Assembly (NCBI GenBank): GCA_963709155.1
Contig: CAVPVD010000007.1
Location: 1,240,001 to 1,304,000, forward strand
From: Bog-159 sp963709155
Lineage (GTDB): Bacteria; Acidobacteriota; Terriglobia; Bryobacterales; Bryobacteraceae
Direction: 5' to 3'
Length of the DNA stretch: 64,000 nt
This document shows, one piece after another, positions 26,583 to 34,966 of the stretch (within the stretch, counting starts at the first letter, position 1; each line of letters opens with the position of its first letter). Both the position numbers and the translations under genes were made by a program. Below the pieces are notes generated by a model. It worked only from the letters and a program-made list of their open reading frames with translations. It did no database searches and was not told where the DNA came from.

Positions 26583-26681
26583 AGAGCGTGAATGGAGAGT
26601 CATAACCGCTGCCTGTCGCCCACCCCATAGCCGCCCGAAGGACGTCCCTCCCAGATCTTCTCAGAATCCCGTTCACGCTCT
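26583..26681. repeat. Intergenic element with 10-base terminal inverted repeats
   Basis: AGAGCGTGAA (26583-26592) and TTCACGCTCT (26672-26681) are exact reverse complements bounding about 99 bases in the otherwise empty gap 26467-26765 between two divergent genes. No target-site duplication is evident. It may be a small MITE-like element, an operator pair or chance. Confidence 0.35.
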
Positions 26682-26765
26682 GAAATTTCATTTTTCATCC
26701 GCCAGCCCGAACCGAAGGGAAAGCCTCGCGCGCCTCACCGTGACATACAATGACCATAAGCCAAC

Positions 26766-28160
26766 ATGATCACGCAGTTGCAGGGCAAAGCGGGGCTTCT
26801 CCGCCAACTCGGGTTTGTGAGTGCCACGGCGCTGGTGGTCTCAAACATGGTGGGAATGGGGATCTTCACCACCACCGGCTTTATGGCCGGCGACCTGGGC
26901 AGCGCCAAGCTGATTCTGGCGGTCTGGCTGGCGGGCGCCCTGTTCGCGTTGGCGGGCGCTCTCAGTTATTCCGAATTGGGGATCAACTTCCCTAGTTCCG
27001 GGGGTGAATACGTATACCTCACGCGTGCCTTCGGACCGGCGTGGGGTTTCATGACCGGATGGGTGTCGTTCTTTGCGGGATTCTCCGCCCCCATCGCGGC
27101 GGCAGCCCTGGCCTTCGCCAATTACCTGGGATACTTCGATGCATCGCTGCGGCAGGAGCACGCGCGCTACACGTTCGGATCGGGGGCTTTCCTGATTCGC
27201 TTGGGCGGTGGACAGGTAGTGGCGTGCCTGTTGATTTTAGGCTTCAGTATTTTGAATTGCCTGGGAGTGCGGCGCACGGCCAAGGTGCAGAACGCGCTGA
27301 CGGCTACGAAGATCGCGGTGATCGCCGGTTTCATCCTGCTGGGATTCCTGAGCGGATCGGGAAGCTGGCGGCACTTTTCCGAGCCGGCCGTGCGCACGGC
27401 GCCCACCACGCTGCCGGCGCAATTCGTAATCAGCCTGCTGTGGGTGATGGTGGCCTATAGCGGCTGGAATGCCGCGACCTACGTGGCGGAAGAGTTGAAA
27501 CACCCGGAGCGGACCCTGCCCGCCGCGCTGGCCGCCGGCACGGCGCTGGTGACGGCGCTGTTCATCGGTCTGAACCTGATCTTCATTTACTCCACGCCGC
27601 TGGAGTCCATGAAGGGCGTGCTGGCGGTCGGCTCGCTGGCGGCATCCAACTTATTCGGTCCGCAGGTGGCGGGAACGTTTTCCGCGCTGATGGCGCTTTC
27701 GCTCATGGCCACGGTGAATGCCGAGGTGACCATCGGGCCGCGGGTTTACTACGCCATGGCCAACAACAAGGCGTTTTTCAAAGCGGCCGCCAAGGTGCAT
27801 CCGGAGTGGCATACGCCGGTGACTGCCATCCTGAGCCAGGCCCTTTGCGCCATGGTGATGACGTTGACGCCTTTTCCGCAGCTCGTCTATTACATCGGCT
27901 TCAGCCTGACCTTTTTCTCGGTGTTATCGGTGGCATCGCTGTTCATCTTCCGGCGGCGGCCGGGCTGGCAGAAACTGCGGCCGGTGAGCTTTTGTTTTCC
28001 GGCGATCCCATTGGCTTACATCCTGGTGGGCGCCTGCATGATTGTTTACGGCATCGTCTGGCAGCCCATGGCGTCGGTCACCTCGCTGGCGACTATCGGC
28101 GCGGGAGCGGCGGTATATCATGTGTGGCTGCGGCCGCGGGCAGTGTCGCGCGAACCTTAA
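26766..28160 (+). CDS. Amino acid permease (APC superfamily)
   Basis: 464 residues, about 12 membrane helices. The first helix has the APC signature TALVVSNMVGMGIFTTTGFM (broken helix with the Gly-rich substrate site). YSELGINFPSSGGEYVYLTR is the conserved loop after helix 2, and YSGWNAATYVAEELKHPERT the helix 6 region. APC proteins import amino acids with protons or exchange them; the substrate is not predictable. ATG 26766 lacks a strong ribosome-binding site, but the signature begins within 20 residues of it. A PLP enzyme gene follows 32 bases later on the same strand, so substrate and enzyme may be linked. Confidence 0.9.
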   Translation: MITQLQGKAGLLRQLGFVSATALVVSNMVGMGIFTTTGFMAGDLGSAKLILAVWLAGALFALAGALSYSELGINFPSSGGEYVYLTRAFGPAWGFMTGWVSFFAGFSAPIAAAALAFANYLGYFDASLRQEHARYTFGSGAFLIRLGGGQVVACLLILGFSILNCLGVRRTAKVQNALTATKIAVIAGFILLGFLSGSGSWRHFSEPAVRTAPTTLPAQFVISLLWVMVAYSGWNAATYVAEELKHPERTLPAALAAGTALVTALFIGLNLIFIYSTPLESMKGVLAVGSLAASNLFGPQVAGTFSALMALSLMATVNAEVTIGPRVYYAMANNKAFFKAAAKVHPEWHTPVTAILSQALCAMVMTLTPFPQLVYYIGFSLTFFSVLSVASLFIFRRRPGWQKLRPVSFCFPAIPLAYILVGACMIVYGIVWQPMASVTSLATIGAGAAVYHVWLRPRAVSREP

Positions 28161-28192
28161 CGGGGATGTACAATAAGCAGCACGGAGGTCAC

Positions 28193-29452
28193 ATGGAGCG
28201 CCGCTATTTTCTGGGTGCCGCGGGGGCGTTAGCCCTGCTTCGTTCCGATTTCATCCAACGGGCGCGCGCCGCCACGGTGGGCAACAATCGGCCCGCCGAC
28301 GAACTGGCGCGGGACGAGGATTTCTGGCGCGAAATTCAATCGGCTTTTACGCTGGACCGCAATATCATCAACCTGAACAACGGCGGCGTCAGCCCTTCGC
28401 CGCGGGTGGTGCAGGAAGCCATGCGGCGGTCGCTTGAATACAGCAACATCGCTCCGGCGCGCACCATGTGGGCGGTGCTCGAACCGGAAGTGGAAACCGT
28501 GCGCCAAAGGCTGGCCGCCGATTTCGGATGCGATCCGGAAGAGATGGCGATCACGCGCAACGCTTCGGAATCGCTGGAGAATGTCCAGTTGGGATTGGAA
28601 CTGAAGCGCGGCGACGAAGTCCTGACCACAGACCAGGACTATCCGCGCATGATGACCACCTGGAAGCAGCGCGAACGTCGCGACGGCATCGTGCTGAAAA
28701 CCATCTCGTTCCCCACGCCGCCGCCTTCGCTGGAGGATCTAGCGGATCGCTTCGAGCGCGCCATCACACCGCGTACCCGCGTGATCCACTTCTGCCATAT
28801 CACCAATCTCACGGGCCAGATTTTCCCCGTGAAACGCATCTGTCAAATGGCGCGCAGCCGGGGCATAGAAGCCATCGTGGATGGCGCGCACGCCTACGCC
28901 CAGTTTCCTTTCAAGCACGCCGACCTGGACTGCGATTACTACGGCACCAGCTTGCACAAGTGGCTGCTGGCGCCGCATGGCACCGGCTTCCTCTACGTGC
29001 GCAAATCCAAGATCGGCAAAGTGTGGCCGTTGATGGCCGCGCCGCCGGAGATGACGGAAAACATCCGCAAATTCGAGGAAATCGGGACGCATCCGGCGGC
29101 CAACCACAACGCCATCTCGGACGCGCTGGAGTTTCACTCGGCGATCGGCGTAGAGCGCAAGGCGGCCCGTCTGCGCTACCTGCGCGCGCTGTGGACCGAG
29201 CGGCTGACGCGTTTGCCGGGAGTTGGGACGCTGACCAGTACCGATCCGCGCCTAAGCTGCGGCATCGGGCTGCTGACGGTGGCGGGCAAGGAACCGGGTC
29301 CATTGTCGGAACAGCTTTGGGACAAATACCACATCATGACGGTGGGAATTGTCCATCCGCAGTTCAAGGGATTGCGGATTACGCCCAACGTATACACGAC
29401 CGCGCAGGAGATCGACATATTCTGCGATGCGATTGAGAAGCTGATCGCGTAG
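28193..29452 (+). CDS. Class V aminotransferase-like PLP enzyme, isopenicillin-N-epimerase type
   Basis: 419 residues. NLNNGGVSPSPRVVQEAM, AITRNASESLENVQLGLELK, DGAHAYAQFPF and the PLP-lysine segment TSLHKWLLAPHGTGFLYV are the ordered motifs of the class V fold. The N-terminus MERRYFLGAAGALALLRS looks like a twin-arginine export signal, so the enzyme may act outside the cytoplasm, as several acidobacterial members of this family appear to (inference). GGAGG stands four bases before ATG 28193; ATG 28166 is in frame but less well placed. The reaction could be epimerisation, desulphuration or transamination of an amino acid. It follows the amino-acid permease gene closely. Confidence 0.85.
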   Translation: MERRYFLGAAGALALLRSDFIQRARAATVGNNRPADELARDEDFWREIQSAFTLDRNIINLNNGGVSPSPRVVQEAMRRSLEYSNIAPARTMWAVLEPEVETVRQRLAADFGCDPEEMAITRNASESLENVQLGLELKRGDEVLTTDQDYPRMMTTWKQRERRDGIVLKTISFPTPPPSLEDLADRFERAITPRTRVIHFCHITNLTGQIFPVKRICQMARSRGIEAIVDGAHAYAQFPFKHADLDCDYYGTSLHKWLLAPHGTGFLYVRKSKIGKVWPLMAAPPEMTENIRKFEEIGTHPAANHNAISDALEFHSAIGVERKAARLRYLRALWTERLTRLPGVGTLTSTDPRLSCGIGLLTVAGKEPGPLSEQLWDKYHIMTVGIVHPQFKGLRITPNVYTTAQEIDIFCDAIEKLIA

Positions 29453-29473
29453 GAACTGGCATACTAGTACGAC

Positions 29474-29911
29474 ATGAGTTTTCTGGACAATCTCGAGAGC
29501 AACCTGAAGAGCATGGAATCGCGTGAGGAGCGCGGCGACCAGAACAGCCGCGACGCGAAAACGCGGGATTCCGAACGGGCGCGAACGCAGGCATCGGCCA
29601 GCTATGCGGAGCAACTGAGGAAGGGTCCGTACGCGGCGGAACTCTTGCGGCAGGCCACCCGGCTGGGGCACGCCATGCGCACCAAGGTGCACCTGGCCTG
29701 GCTGGGGACCACACTGCGGCTGGAAGCGCGCGGTGCGAAGCTGGAACTGCGCCCGACGCCCAACGGGGTGGTGGCCGCTTTCATCGAGAATAACGCCGAG
29801 GTACGCAGCACGCCCGTGGACTTGGGCGGTAATCCGGAGAGCCTGGCGCGCGAGTGGGTGGCATCCCTGCCGCCGGTTCCACCCCCACCAGCGGCCGAAG
29901 AATTGGAATAG
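29474..29911 (+). CDS. Hypothetical protein, charged N-terminus
   Basis: 145 residues, no signal peptide or membrane segment. Residues 1-50 are highly charged and probably helical (NLESNLKSMESREERGDQNS). The middle looks like a small alpha/beta fold (KVHLAWLGTTLRLEARGAKL, VVAAFIENNAEVR), and the tail is proline-rich. I do not recognise a named family. It begins 21 bases after the aminotransferase stop, so it is probably in the same transcript, and ends just before a REP-like repeat. Confidence 0.65.
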   Translation: MSFLDNLESNLKSMESREERGDQNSRDAKTRDSERARTQASASYAEQLRKGPYAAELLRQATRLGHAMRTKVHLAWLGTTLRLEARGAKLELRPTPNGVVAAFIENNAEVRSTPVDLGGNPESLAREWVASLPPVPPPPAAEELE

Positions 29912-29923
29912 CCGGCCAGTGAC

Positions 29924-29980
29924 GAGCGGGACTTAAAAGTCCCGCCGGCACGCTAAAGCGTCGCTAAAGCGTGCGCCACG
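29924..29980 (+). repeat. REP-like repeat family 1, copy d
   Basis: GAGCGGGACTTAAAAGTCCC, GCCGGCACGCTAAAGCG, then a duplicated TCGCTAAAGCGTGCGCCACG. A long version with the GCTAAAGCG unit twice, like the inverted copy at 55942-56000. It sits between convergent genes and could serve as a bidirectional transcript end. Confidence 0.8.
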
Positions 29981-29986
29981 GGTGGG

Positions 29987-30592
29987 CTAAAGATTTGCGT
30001 TGGGCTCCAGGCTGCGCCAGAGATACCAGGACGCCACCGTGCAGTAAGGATGCCAGCGCGCGCTCATGGCCTCGATTTCCGCCGGTTTGGGAAGCTCCGC
30101 AAGGCCGTAAGCTTTTCGAATCGCCGCCCTAATCCCCAGATCGCCGACGGGCAGCACATTGGTGCGGCGCAAGGCAAAAATCAGGAACATGTGCGCGGTC
30201 CAGACGCCCACGCCTTTCACCTTCGTGAGCCGCTCGATCACCTCGGCATCCGGCAGGTCGGAGAGCGCGGCGAAGTCGATGGCGCCAGCCCGCGTGTGCC
30301 GCGCCAGGTCGCGAATGTAGGCGGTCTTCTGCTTCGACAGCCCCAGTTTTCGCATCTTGTCGGGACGCAGCGCCAGGACGTTGGCGGGAGTCAGGACGCC
30401 TTCCGGAACGGCAGCCAGCAGGCGGGCGAAGATCACCTGCGCGACATGTCCGCTAAGTTGTTGGTTAACGATGGACTTGACCAGGGTTTCGAAGCCCGGA
30501 TCGCGAAATTCGATACGGTAAGCGCCCACGCGCTGGATGATCCCGCTCAAAACGGGATCGGCGGCTTGCAGATGCAGGATGGCTTTGCGCAT
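29987..30592 (-). CDS. alkA: DNA-3-methyladenine glycosylase II (AlkA-like, HhH-GPD family)
   Basis: 201 residues from ATG 30592. The helix-hairpin-helix and GPD region is visible: FETLVKSIVNQQLSGHVAQV, LPDAEVIERLTKVKGVGVWT and AHMFLIFALRRTNVLPVGDL, where the Asp of VGDLG is the expected catalytic residue. No iron-sulphur cysteines, as in AlkA rather than MutY/Nth. The enzyme excises alkylated bases to start base-excision repair. Longer starts at 30628 and 30652 exist, but 30592 begins just before the family core and leaves 45 bases to the divergent gene. Confidence 0.88.
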   Translation of the reverse strand: MRKAILHLQAADPVLSGIIQRVGAYRIEFRDPGFETLVKSIVNQQLSGHVAQVIFARLLAAVPEGVLTPANVLALRPDKMRKLGLSKQKTAYIRDLARHTRAGAIDFAALSDLPDAEVIERLTKVKGVGVWTAHMFLIFALRRTNVLPVGDLGIRAAIRKAYGLAELPKPAEIEAMSARWHPYCTVASWYLWRSLEPNANL

Positions 30593-30637
30593 TATTGTAA
30601 CAAGGCGGCTTTGAGCCGCGTCCGTCATTGTAACCCT

Positions 30638-31657
30638 ATGGCCCTGACCCACGCCCCGATCAAACGGGCGATCGCATCCTTATTGTTTCTGCCGGCGCTC
30701 CTGCTGGTGCCGCGCTTGCTGCCGCAAGACAAGCCGGCCGAAAAACCCGCCGATGACGCGCCGCCTTCGATTACCGTGGACGTCTCGCTGGTCAATATTC
30801 TGGCCTCCGTGCACGATAAGCACGGCGGTTTGATCGGCAACCTGACGAAGGACGACTTCACGGTGCTGGAGGACGGCAAGCCGCAAACCATCAAATACTT
30901 CACGCGGGAAATCGACCTGCCGTTGACCATCGGCCTGCTGATCGACGTCAGCGCCAGCCAGAGGAACCTGCTGGATATCGAGAAGCGCGCCGCGCACCAG
31001 TTCTTTGCGCAAGTACTGCGCAAAAAGGACGAAGCCTTCCTGATCAGTTTTGGCGAGGATTCGGAGCTTCTGCAGGATTACACGAATTCCCCCAAACTGC
31101 TGCAGGCCGGGCTTTCGCAGTTGCAGGTGAACTCGGGCGTGGGCGGCTTCGGACCGGGTCCGGTGCCGACCATCAGCCAACCGCGCGGCACGGTGCTCTA
31201 TGATGCGGTCTATCTGGCGGCGAACGAAAAACTGCGCGCCGAGGTGGGGCGCAAAGTCATCGTCCTGATCACCGACGGCATCGACGAGGGCAGCAAGCTG
31301 AAGATCGAGGAAGCCATCGAGGCCTCGCAGAAGTCGGACGTGGTGATCTATAGCATCGATTACGCCGATCCGAGCGCGTATGGTCCGTTCTCGTTCGGCA
31401 GCGTGAGCGATTTCGCCCTGCAAAGAATGTCCGGCGAGACGGGCGGCCGCGTTTTTAAGGTGGACCGCAGACATAGCCTGGACGACGCCTTCAAGGAACT
31501 GCAGGACGAAATGCGCAGCCAGTATTCGATCGCCTACACGTTGACCAACCCGGAGCAGGACGGCTCGTTCCGCAAACTGATAGTGAAGGTGGGCGATAAG
31601 AATCTGAAGGTGCAGGTGCGCAAAGGCTACTACGCCATCAGGCCCGAGAAGAGCTGA
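30638..31657 (+). CDS. VWFA-related acidobacterial-domain protein, secreted
   Basis: 339 residues. A signal peptide (IASLLFLPALLLVPRLLPQ) is followed by a short beta domain (VDVSLVNILASVHDKHGGLI, LTKDDFTVLEDGKPQTIKYF) and a von Willebrand A domain with the metal site IDVSASQRN (DxSxS) near residue 107 and VIVLITDGIDEGSKL. This arrangement is the VWFA-related acidobacterial domain, expanded in Acidobacteria and a good lineage marker. The protein should be exported and could mediate binding in the periplasm or at the surface; ligands are unknown. Its 3' end overlaps the convergent rfbD-like gene by 20 bases. Confidence 0.9.
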   Translation: MALTHAPIKRAIASLLFLPALLLVPRLLPQDKPAEKPADDAPPSITVDVSLVNILASVHDKHGGLIGNLTKDDFTVLEDGKPQTIKYFTREIDLPLTIGLLIDVSASQRNLLDIEKRAAHQFFAQVLRKKDEAFLISFGEDSELLQDYTNSPKLLQAGLSQLQVNSGVGGFGPGPVPTISQPRGTVLYDAVYLAANEKLRAEVGRKVIVLITDGIDEGSKLKIEEAIEASQKSDVVIYSIDYADPSAYGPFSFGSVSDFALQRMSGETGGRVFKVDRRHSLDDAFKELQDEMRSQYSIAYTLTNPEQDGSFRKLIVKVGDKNLKVQVRKGYYAIRPEKS

Positions 31658-32531
31658 GCAGGTTCTCGCGCGCGGCAAAGTAGAGGCGCAGGGCTTCCTC
31701 GAGCGGCGGCATGGCGGCGATTCCCACGCTTTCCATGTGGGCATTCGAGAGCGCCGAAAACTTAGGACGATGCGCGGCGGTGCGGTATTCGCGCTCGCTG
31801 GTGGCGTGCAATTCCACCGGATGTTCCGGCTGCGCCACGGCGAAGATAGCCTGCGCGTAGTGAAACCAGGAGGTGGGCACGCCGCCTCCGACATGGAACA
31901 CACCGGTATGGCCGCCTTCCACCAGGTCCACGGTGCGCGCGGCCAGCAACGGCGCGTAGGTGGGCGAAGCGACGTGATCTTCCACCACGCGGATCGGTTG
32001 CCCGGAGCGCGCCAGCCGCAGCATGACTTCCACGAAATTGCCGCGCGCGGTGCGCAGCCCGCCCGGCCCGAAGACGCCTGAGGTGCGCACGATCAGGGGC
32101 GCGTCGAGGTAAGCCTGGGCGTAAAGTTCGCCGGCCAACTTTGAAACGCCATAAGCGCCCAGGGGATGGGTGGGGTCGCTTTCCAGATAGGGACGGCCGG
32201 CGGTGCCGTCGAAGACATAATCGGTCGAAAAATGGACGAACTGGGCGTCGAGCTGGCGGCACGCCAGGGCCAGATTGCGCACCGCAAGCGCGTTCACCAC
32301 GAAGGCCGCGTGAGGTTCGCTTTCCGCCACGTCCACCTGGTTGTAGGCCGCGGCGTTGAAGACCACCTGGGGATCCCAGGGGGTGAGCACGCTCTCCACC
32401 TGCTGGTTGTCGGTAATATCCAGATGACTGCGGTCCCATCCGACGGTCTGATAGCCGCGCTGGTTGAGTTCGCGGACCAGTTCTACGCCGAGTTGACCCG
32501 CGCTTCCGATTACCGCCGCTTTTCGCATCAT
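31638..32531 (-). CDS. rfbD: dTDP-4-dehydrorhamnose reductase
   Basis: 297 residues. The Rossmann start AAVIGSAGQLGVELVREL, VVFNAAAYNQVDVAESEP and FSTDYVFDGTAGRPYLESDP with the downstream YGVSKLAGE (Tyr-x3-Lys) are the RmlD signatures of this extended short-chain reductase. It makes dTDP-L-rhamnose, the last step of the pathway for rhamnose in surface polysaccharides. The other rml genes are not in the window, so it stands apart from its pathway. ATG 32531 or 32528 are equivalent starts. Confidence 0.93.
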   Translation of the reverse strand: MMRKAAVIGSAGQLGVELVRELNQRGYQTVGWDRSHLDITDNQQVESVLTPWDPQVVFNAAAYNQVDVAESEPHAAFVVNALAVRNLALACRQLDAQFVHFSTDYVFDGTAGRPYLESDPTHPLGAYGVSKLAGELYAQAYLDAPLIVRTSGVFGPGGLRTARGNFVEVMLRLARSGQPIRVVEDHVASPTYAPLLAARTVDLVEGGHTGVFHVGGGVPTSWFHYAQAIFAVAQPEHPVELHATSEREYRTAAHRPKFSALSNAHMESVGIAAMPPLEEALRLYFAARENLLSSSRA

Positions 32532-32578
32532 AGAAAGTACGAGGATAGCATTAGGAGCGGGACCATCGAAAACTCACC

Positions 32579-32642
32579 GTGGGGCGGGCAATCACGCCCG
32601 CAGCCGGCTGGAGAGCCGGCTGCGGCCACGATTGGCCGCCCT
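32579..32642 (+). repeat. RAYT-type REP repeat family 2, copy i
   Basis: GTGGGGCGGGCAATCACGCC...GCCGGCTGGAGAGCCGGC...TGCGGCCACGATTGGCCGCC. Three nested or adjacent palindromes, ending in the GGCCGCC that mirrors the starting GGGGCGG. Related copies occur at 43321-43508 and beside the RAYT gene at 60249-60333. Confidence 0.75.
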
Positions 32643-32706
32643 CCAAGTGTGTTGGCAGAAAGCACCAAGAATGGCTGGCCGGGCTATAATGCTACCGGAG
32701 GCTCCG

Positions 32707-33384
32707 ATGAAGGTGGCCCGAGTCGCCGGGATCGCGCTGGCACTGGTTTGTGCCGGGGCGGCCCGCAATAAAGACAGCAACAAGCCCGCGGAAATACGCG
32801 GGGAAAACGAATCGGTGGTGATTAACGCCACCGTTTACGCGAAGCCCGAAGCCGTGAAGGAACTGATCGGCTCGGACCTGGGCGGCCACTATATCGTGGT
32901 GGCCGTCGAAGTGACGCCGCGGTTCGGCAAGCAGGTGGCCATCGACCGCGACGATTTCGTATTGAAGACGGATAAAGACGGCGAAAGGACCGGGCCTTTC
33001 GCGCCCAGCCAGATCGCGGGCAAAGGCGCCATGGTGGTGCGTCAGACGGGCGGCTCGGGGGCTACCCCCATGCACGATAACGACGGGCCCATCTGGGGCG
33101 GTTATCCGGGGTCCATGGGGCAGCCGCGCCGGCTGGGCGGCGATGGCGTCGGCAGCGCCGGCGCGCCCGACGGCGCGGAGGCCAAGACGCGCACCGCATC
33201 CCACGAGAAGGAAGATCCCATGCTGGAGGTCCTGAAAGAGAAGGAACTGCCCCAAACGAAAACAGACAAGCCTGTTTCGGGGCTGCTGTATTTCCCCATG
33301 GAAAAGCAAAAGGTCAAAGACCTGGAACTGCGCTACAACGCGGCGGACGACAAGATCACGATGCACTTCCACGCGGAGAAATGA
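32707..33384 (+). CDS. Hypothetical exported protein
   Basis: 225 residues. The N-terminus (VARVAGIALALVCAGAAR) looks like a signal peptide, followed by a beta-rich part (ESVVINATVYAKPEAVKELI, HYIVVAVEVTPRFGKQVAID) that may be an immunoglobulin-like or LEA-like sandwich. Residues ~110-150 are Gly/Pro-rich. The C-terminal part includes VSGLLYFPMEKQKVKDLELR. GGAGG lies six bases before ATG 32707. It overlaps the next gene by four bases (ATGA), so the two are translationally coupled although their functions seem unrelated. I do not recognise a named family. Confidence 0.7.
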   Translation: MKVARVAGIALALVCAGAARNKDSNKPAEIRGENESVVINATVYAKPEAVKELIGSDLGGHYIVVAVEVTPRFGKQVAIDRDDFVLKTDKDGERTGPFAPSQIAGKGAMVVRQTGGSGATPMHDNDGPIWGGYPGSMGQPRRLGGDGVGSAGAPDGAEAKTRTASHEKEDPMLEVLKEKELPQTKTDKPVSGLLYFPMEKQKVKDLELRYNAADDKITMHFHAEK

Positions 33385-34481
33385 TGCGCGCCGCGGAGGT
33401 CGACACACCCGCCCTGCTGGTGGATCTGGACGTGATGGAGCGCAATTTGCGGCGCGTGGCGGATTACGCCGGGAGCCACGGACTGCGGCTCCGTCCGCAC
33501 ACCAAGACGCACAAGTCGCCGCGCATCGGCCGGCGTCAACTGGACCTGGGCGCGGCGGGGCTCACCGTCGCGAAAGTGGGCGAGGCGGAAGTGATGCTGG
33601 ACGCATCGCCGCCCGATTTGCTGGTGGCCTACCCGGTGATCGGGCCAGCCAAACTCGCGCGCCTGATGGCGGTCGCGCGGCGCGCGCGGGTAACGGTGTC
33701 GCTCGATAGCCTGGACGCCGCGCGGCAGCTTTCCGAGGCCGCGGGGGCCAACTCGGTGAACGTCGGCGTGTTGGCCGAAACCGATGTGGGACTAGGCCGC
33801 GTGGGCGTTTCGCCGGGCCGCGACCTGCTGGACCTGGCGCGCGGGATGGAACGTCTGCCGGGCCTGACCTTCGAAGGCATCGCGTTCTACCCGGGCCACA
33901 TCAAGGACAACGGCGCGCAAGGAAAGGAAGGCCTGGCCGCACTGGGCGCGCTTATTCAGTCGATACTCGCCGATTTCCGGCGCGAGGGGATGGAGGTGCG
34001 CATCGTCAGCGGGGGTTCCACGCCCTCGCTATTCCACTCGCACGAATTGCCCGGCTTGAACGAGATCCGCCCCGGCACCTACGTGTACAACGACTGGAAC
34101 ACGGTCGCGAGCGCCGCCTGCACGCGCGATGAATGCGCCGCCGCGATGCAAGTGACGGTAGTCTCGACGGCGCGGCCCGGACAGATCATAGTGGACGGCG
34201 GCTCCAAGACTTTTTCATCGGATCGCCTGACCGGCTCCGGCGCCGAATCCACTTTCGGACATGTGGTGGAAGCGCCCGCCGCGGCCTTCCATAAGATGAA
34301 CGAAGAGCACGGCTATGTGGACGTGCGCGCGTGCGATCGCACGTTTGAGATCGGGGAACGCCTGCACATTATTCCAAACCACATTTGCGTGGCAGTGAAC
34401 CTGCACGAGCGGGTCTACGGAATCCGTAACGGAGAAGTGGAAGAAGTGTGGGAGGTGGCCGGGAGAGGCAAGCTGCAATAG
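33381..34481 (+). CDS. D-threonine aldolase / D-serine dehydratase-like PLP enzyme
   Basis: 366 residues. The N-terminal alanine-racemase-type barrel begins DTPALLVDLDVMERNLRRVA, with the PLP Lys in LRPHTKTHKSP. PGHIKDNG, VSGGSTPS and NEIRPGTYVYND continue the barrel. Near the C-terminus PNHICVAVNLHE supplies His-x-Cys, the metal-binding pair of the DSD1/D-threonine aldolase family. The enzyme should act on D-beta-hydroxy amino acids, splitting D-threonine to glycine and acetaldehyde or dehydrating D-serine; the sequence does not tell which. It is translationally coupled to the preceding exported protein. Confidence 0.85.
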   Translation: MMRAAEVDTPALLVDLDVMERNLRRVADYAGSHGLRLRPHTKTHKSPRIGRRQLDLGAAGLTVAKVGEAEVMLDASPPDLLVAYPVIGPAKLARLMAVARRARVTVSLDSLDAARQLSEAAGANSVNVGVLAETDVGLGRVGVSPGRDLLDLARGMERLPGLTFEGIAFYPGHIKDNGAQGKEGLAALGALIQSILADFRREGMEVRIVSGGSTPSLFHSHELPGLNEIRPGTYVYNDWNTVASAACTRDECAAAMQVTVVSTARPGQIIVDGGSKTFSSDRLTGSGAESTFGHVVEAPAAAFHKMNEEHGYVDVRACDRTFEIGERLHIIPNHICVAVNLHERVYGIRNGEVEEVWEVAGRGKLQ

Positions 34482-34503
34482 CGCCCGCCTGTCCCGCGCC
34501 CGT

Positions 34504-34812
34504 TTACTTTACTGCGCTGACCGTGAGATTGTCGCCGTCGGCCTCGGCCACCAACGTAACTTTTTCGCCGGCATGTTCCACGACCTTGTCCTGATTGGCG
34601 ATCGTGTATACCTTACCCTCCGGCGTCACGAGAACCGCTTTATCGCCGCGCTTGATGCAGCCCTTCGCGCATCCGGCATGACCGTCGGCGGCGACTTTCG
34701 TCCCTTGTTTTGCGGCGCAGCCGGCGTCGGATATATACCCGGTAAACTCGGCCGCCATAGCGGTCATGGCCAGCGCGGACGCAAATGTGATACCCACTAC
34801 AAACTTACGCAT
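34504..34812 (-). CDS. Small secreted cysteine-containing protein
   Basis: 102 residues. Signal peptide (VVGITFASALAMTAMA) with a clear Ala-x-Ala cleavage site, then AEFTGYISDAGCAAKQGTKV, GHAGCAKGCIKRGDKAVLV and a beta-rich C-terminus. Three Cys lie in the mature part. The pattern (GYISDxxC...C...C.KRG.KxVLV) is a common short secreted family in acidobacteria, probably a small OB-like barrel; the role is unknown. AAGGAGG sits four bases before ATG 34812. Confidence 0.8.
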   Translation of the reverse strand: MRKFVVGITFASALAMTAMAAEFTGYISDAGCAAKQGTKVAADGHAGCAKGCIKRGDKAVLVTPEGKVYTIANQDKVVEHAGEKVTLVAEADGDNLTVSAVK

Positions 34813-34966
34813 AAACCCTCCTTGGGATGGTGCCAGTCACTTCGACTATACTCCACCCGCCGGAGCGCGGGCAAGTTCGCCGGCCGTGCTTGATGTAAAT
34901 TCCCGCCGCGCGGCGGTTGGAATACATTGGCCGACCGATTGCTTTTAAGTAAACCCGAGGTTTGGC

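Noticed and set aside
32685..32690. TATAAT as promoter of the exported protein at 32707
   Set aside because: It would place the transcript start inside the ribosome-binding site and there is no -35 box at normal spacing.
34573..34893. Open frame on the plus strand over the small secreted protein gene
   Set aside because: The minus-strand gene has a strong ribosome-binding site and signal peptide; this is its shadow.
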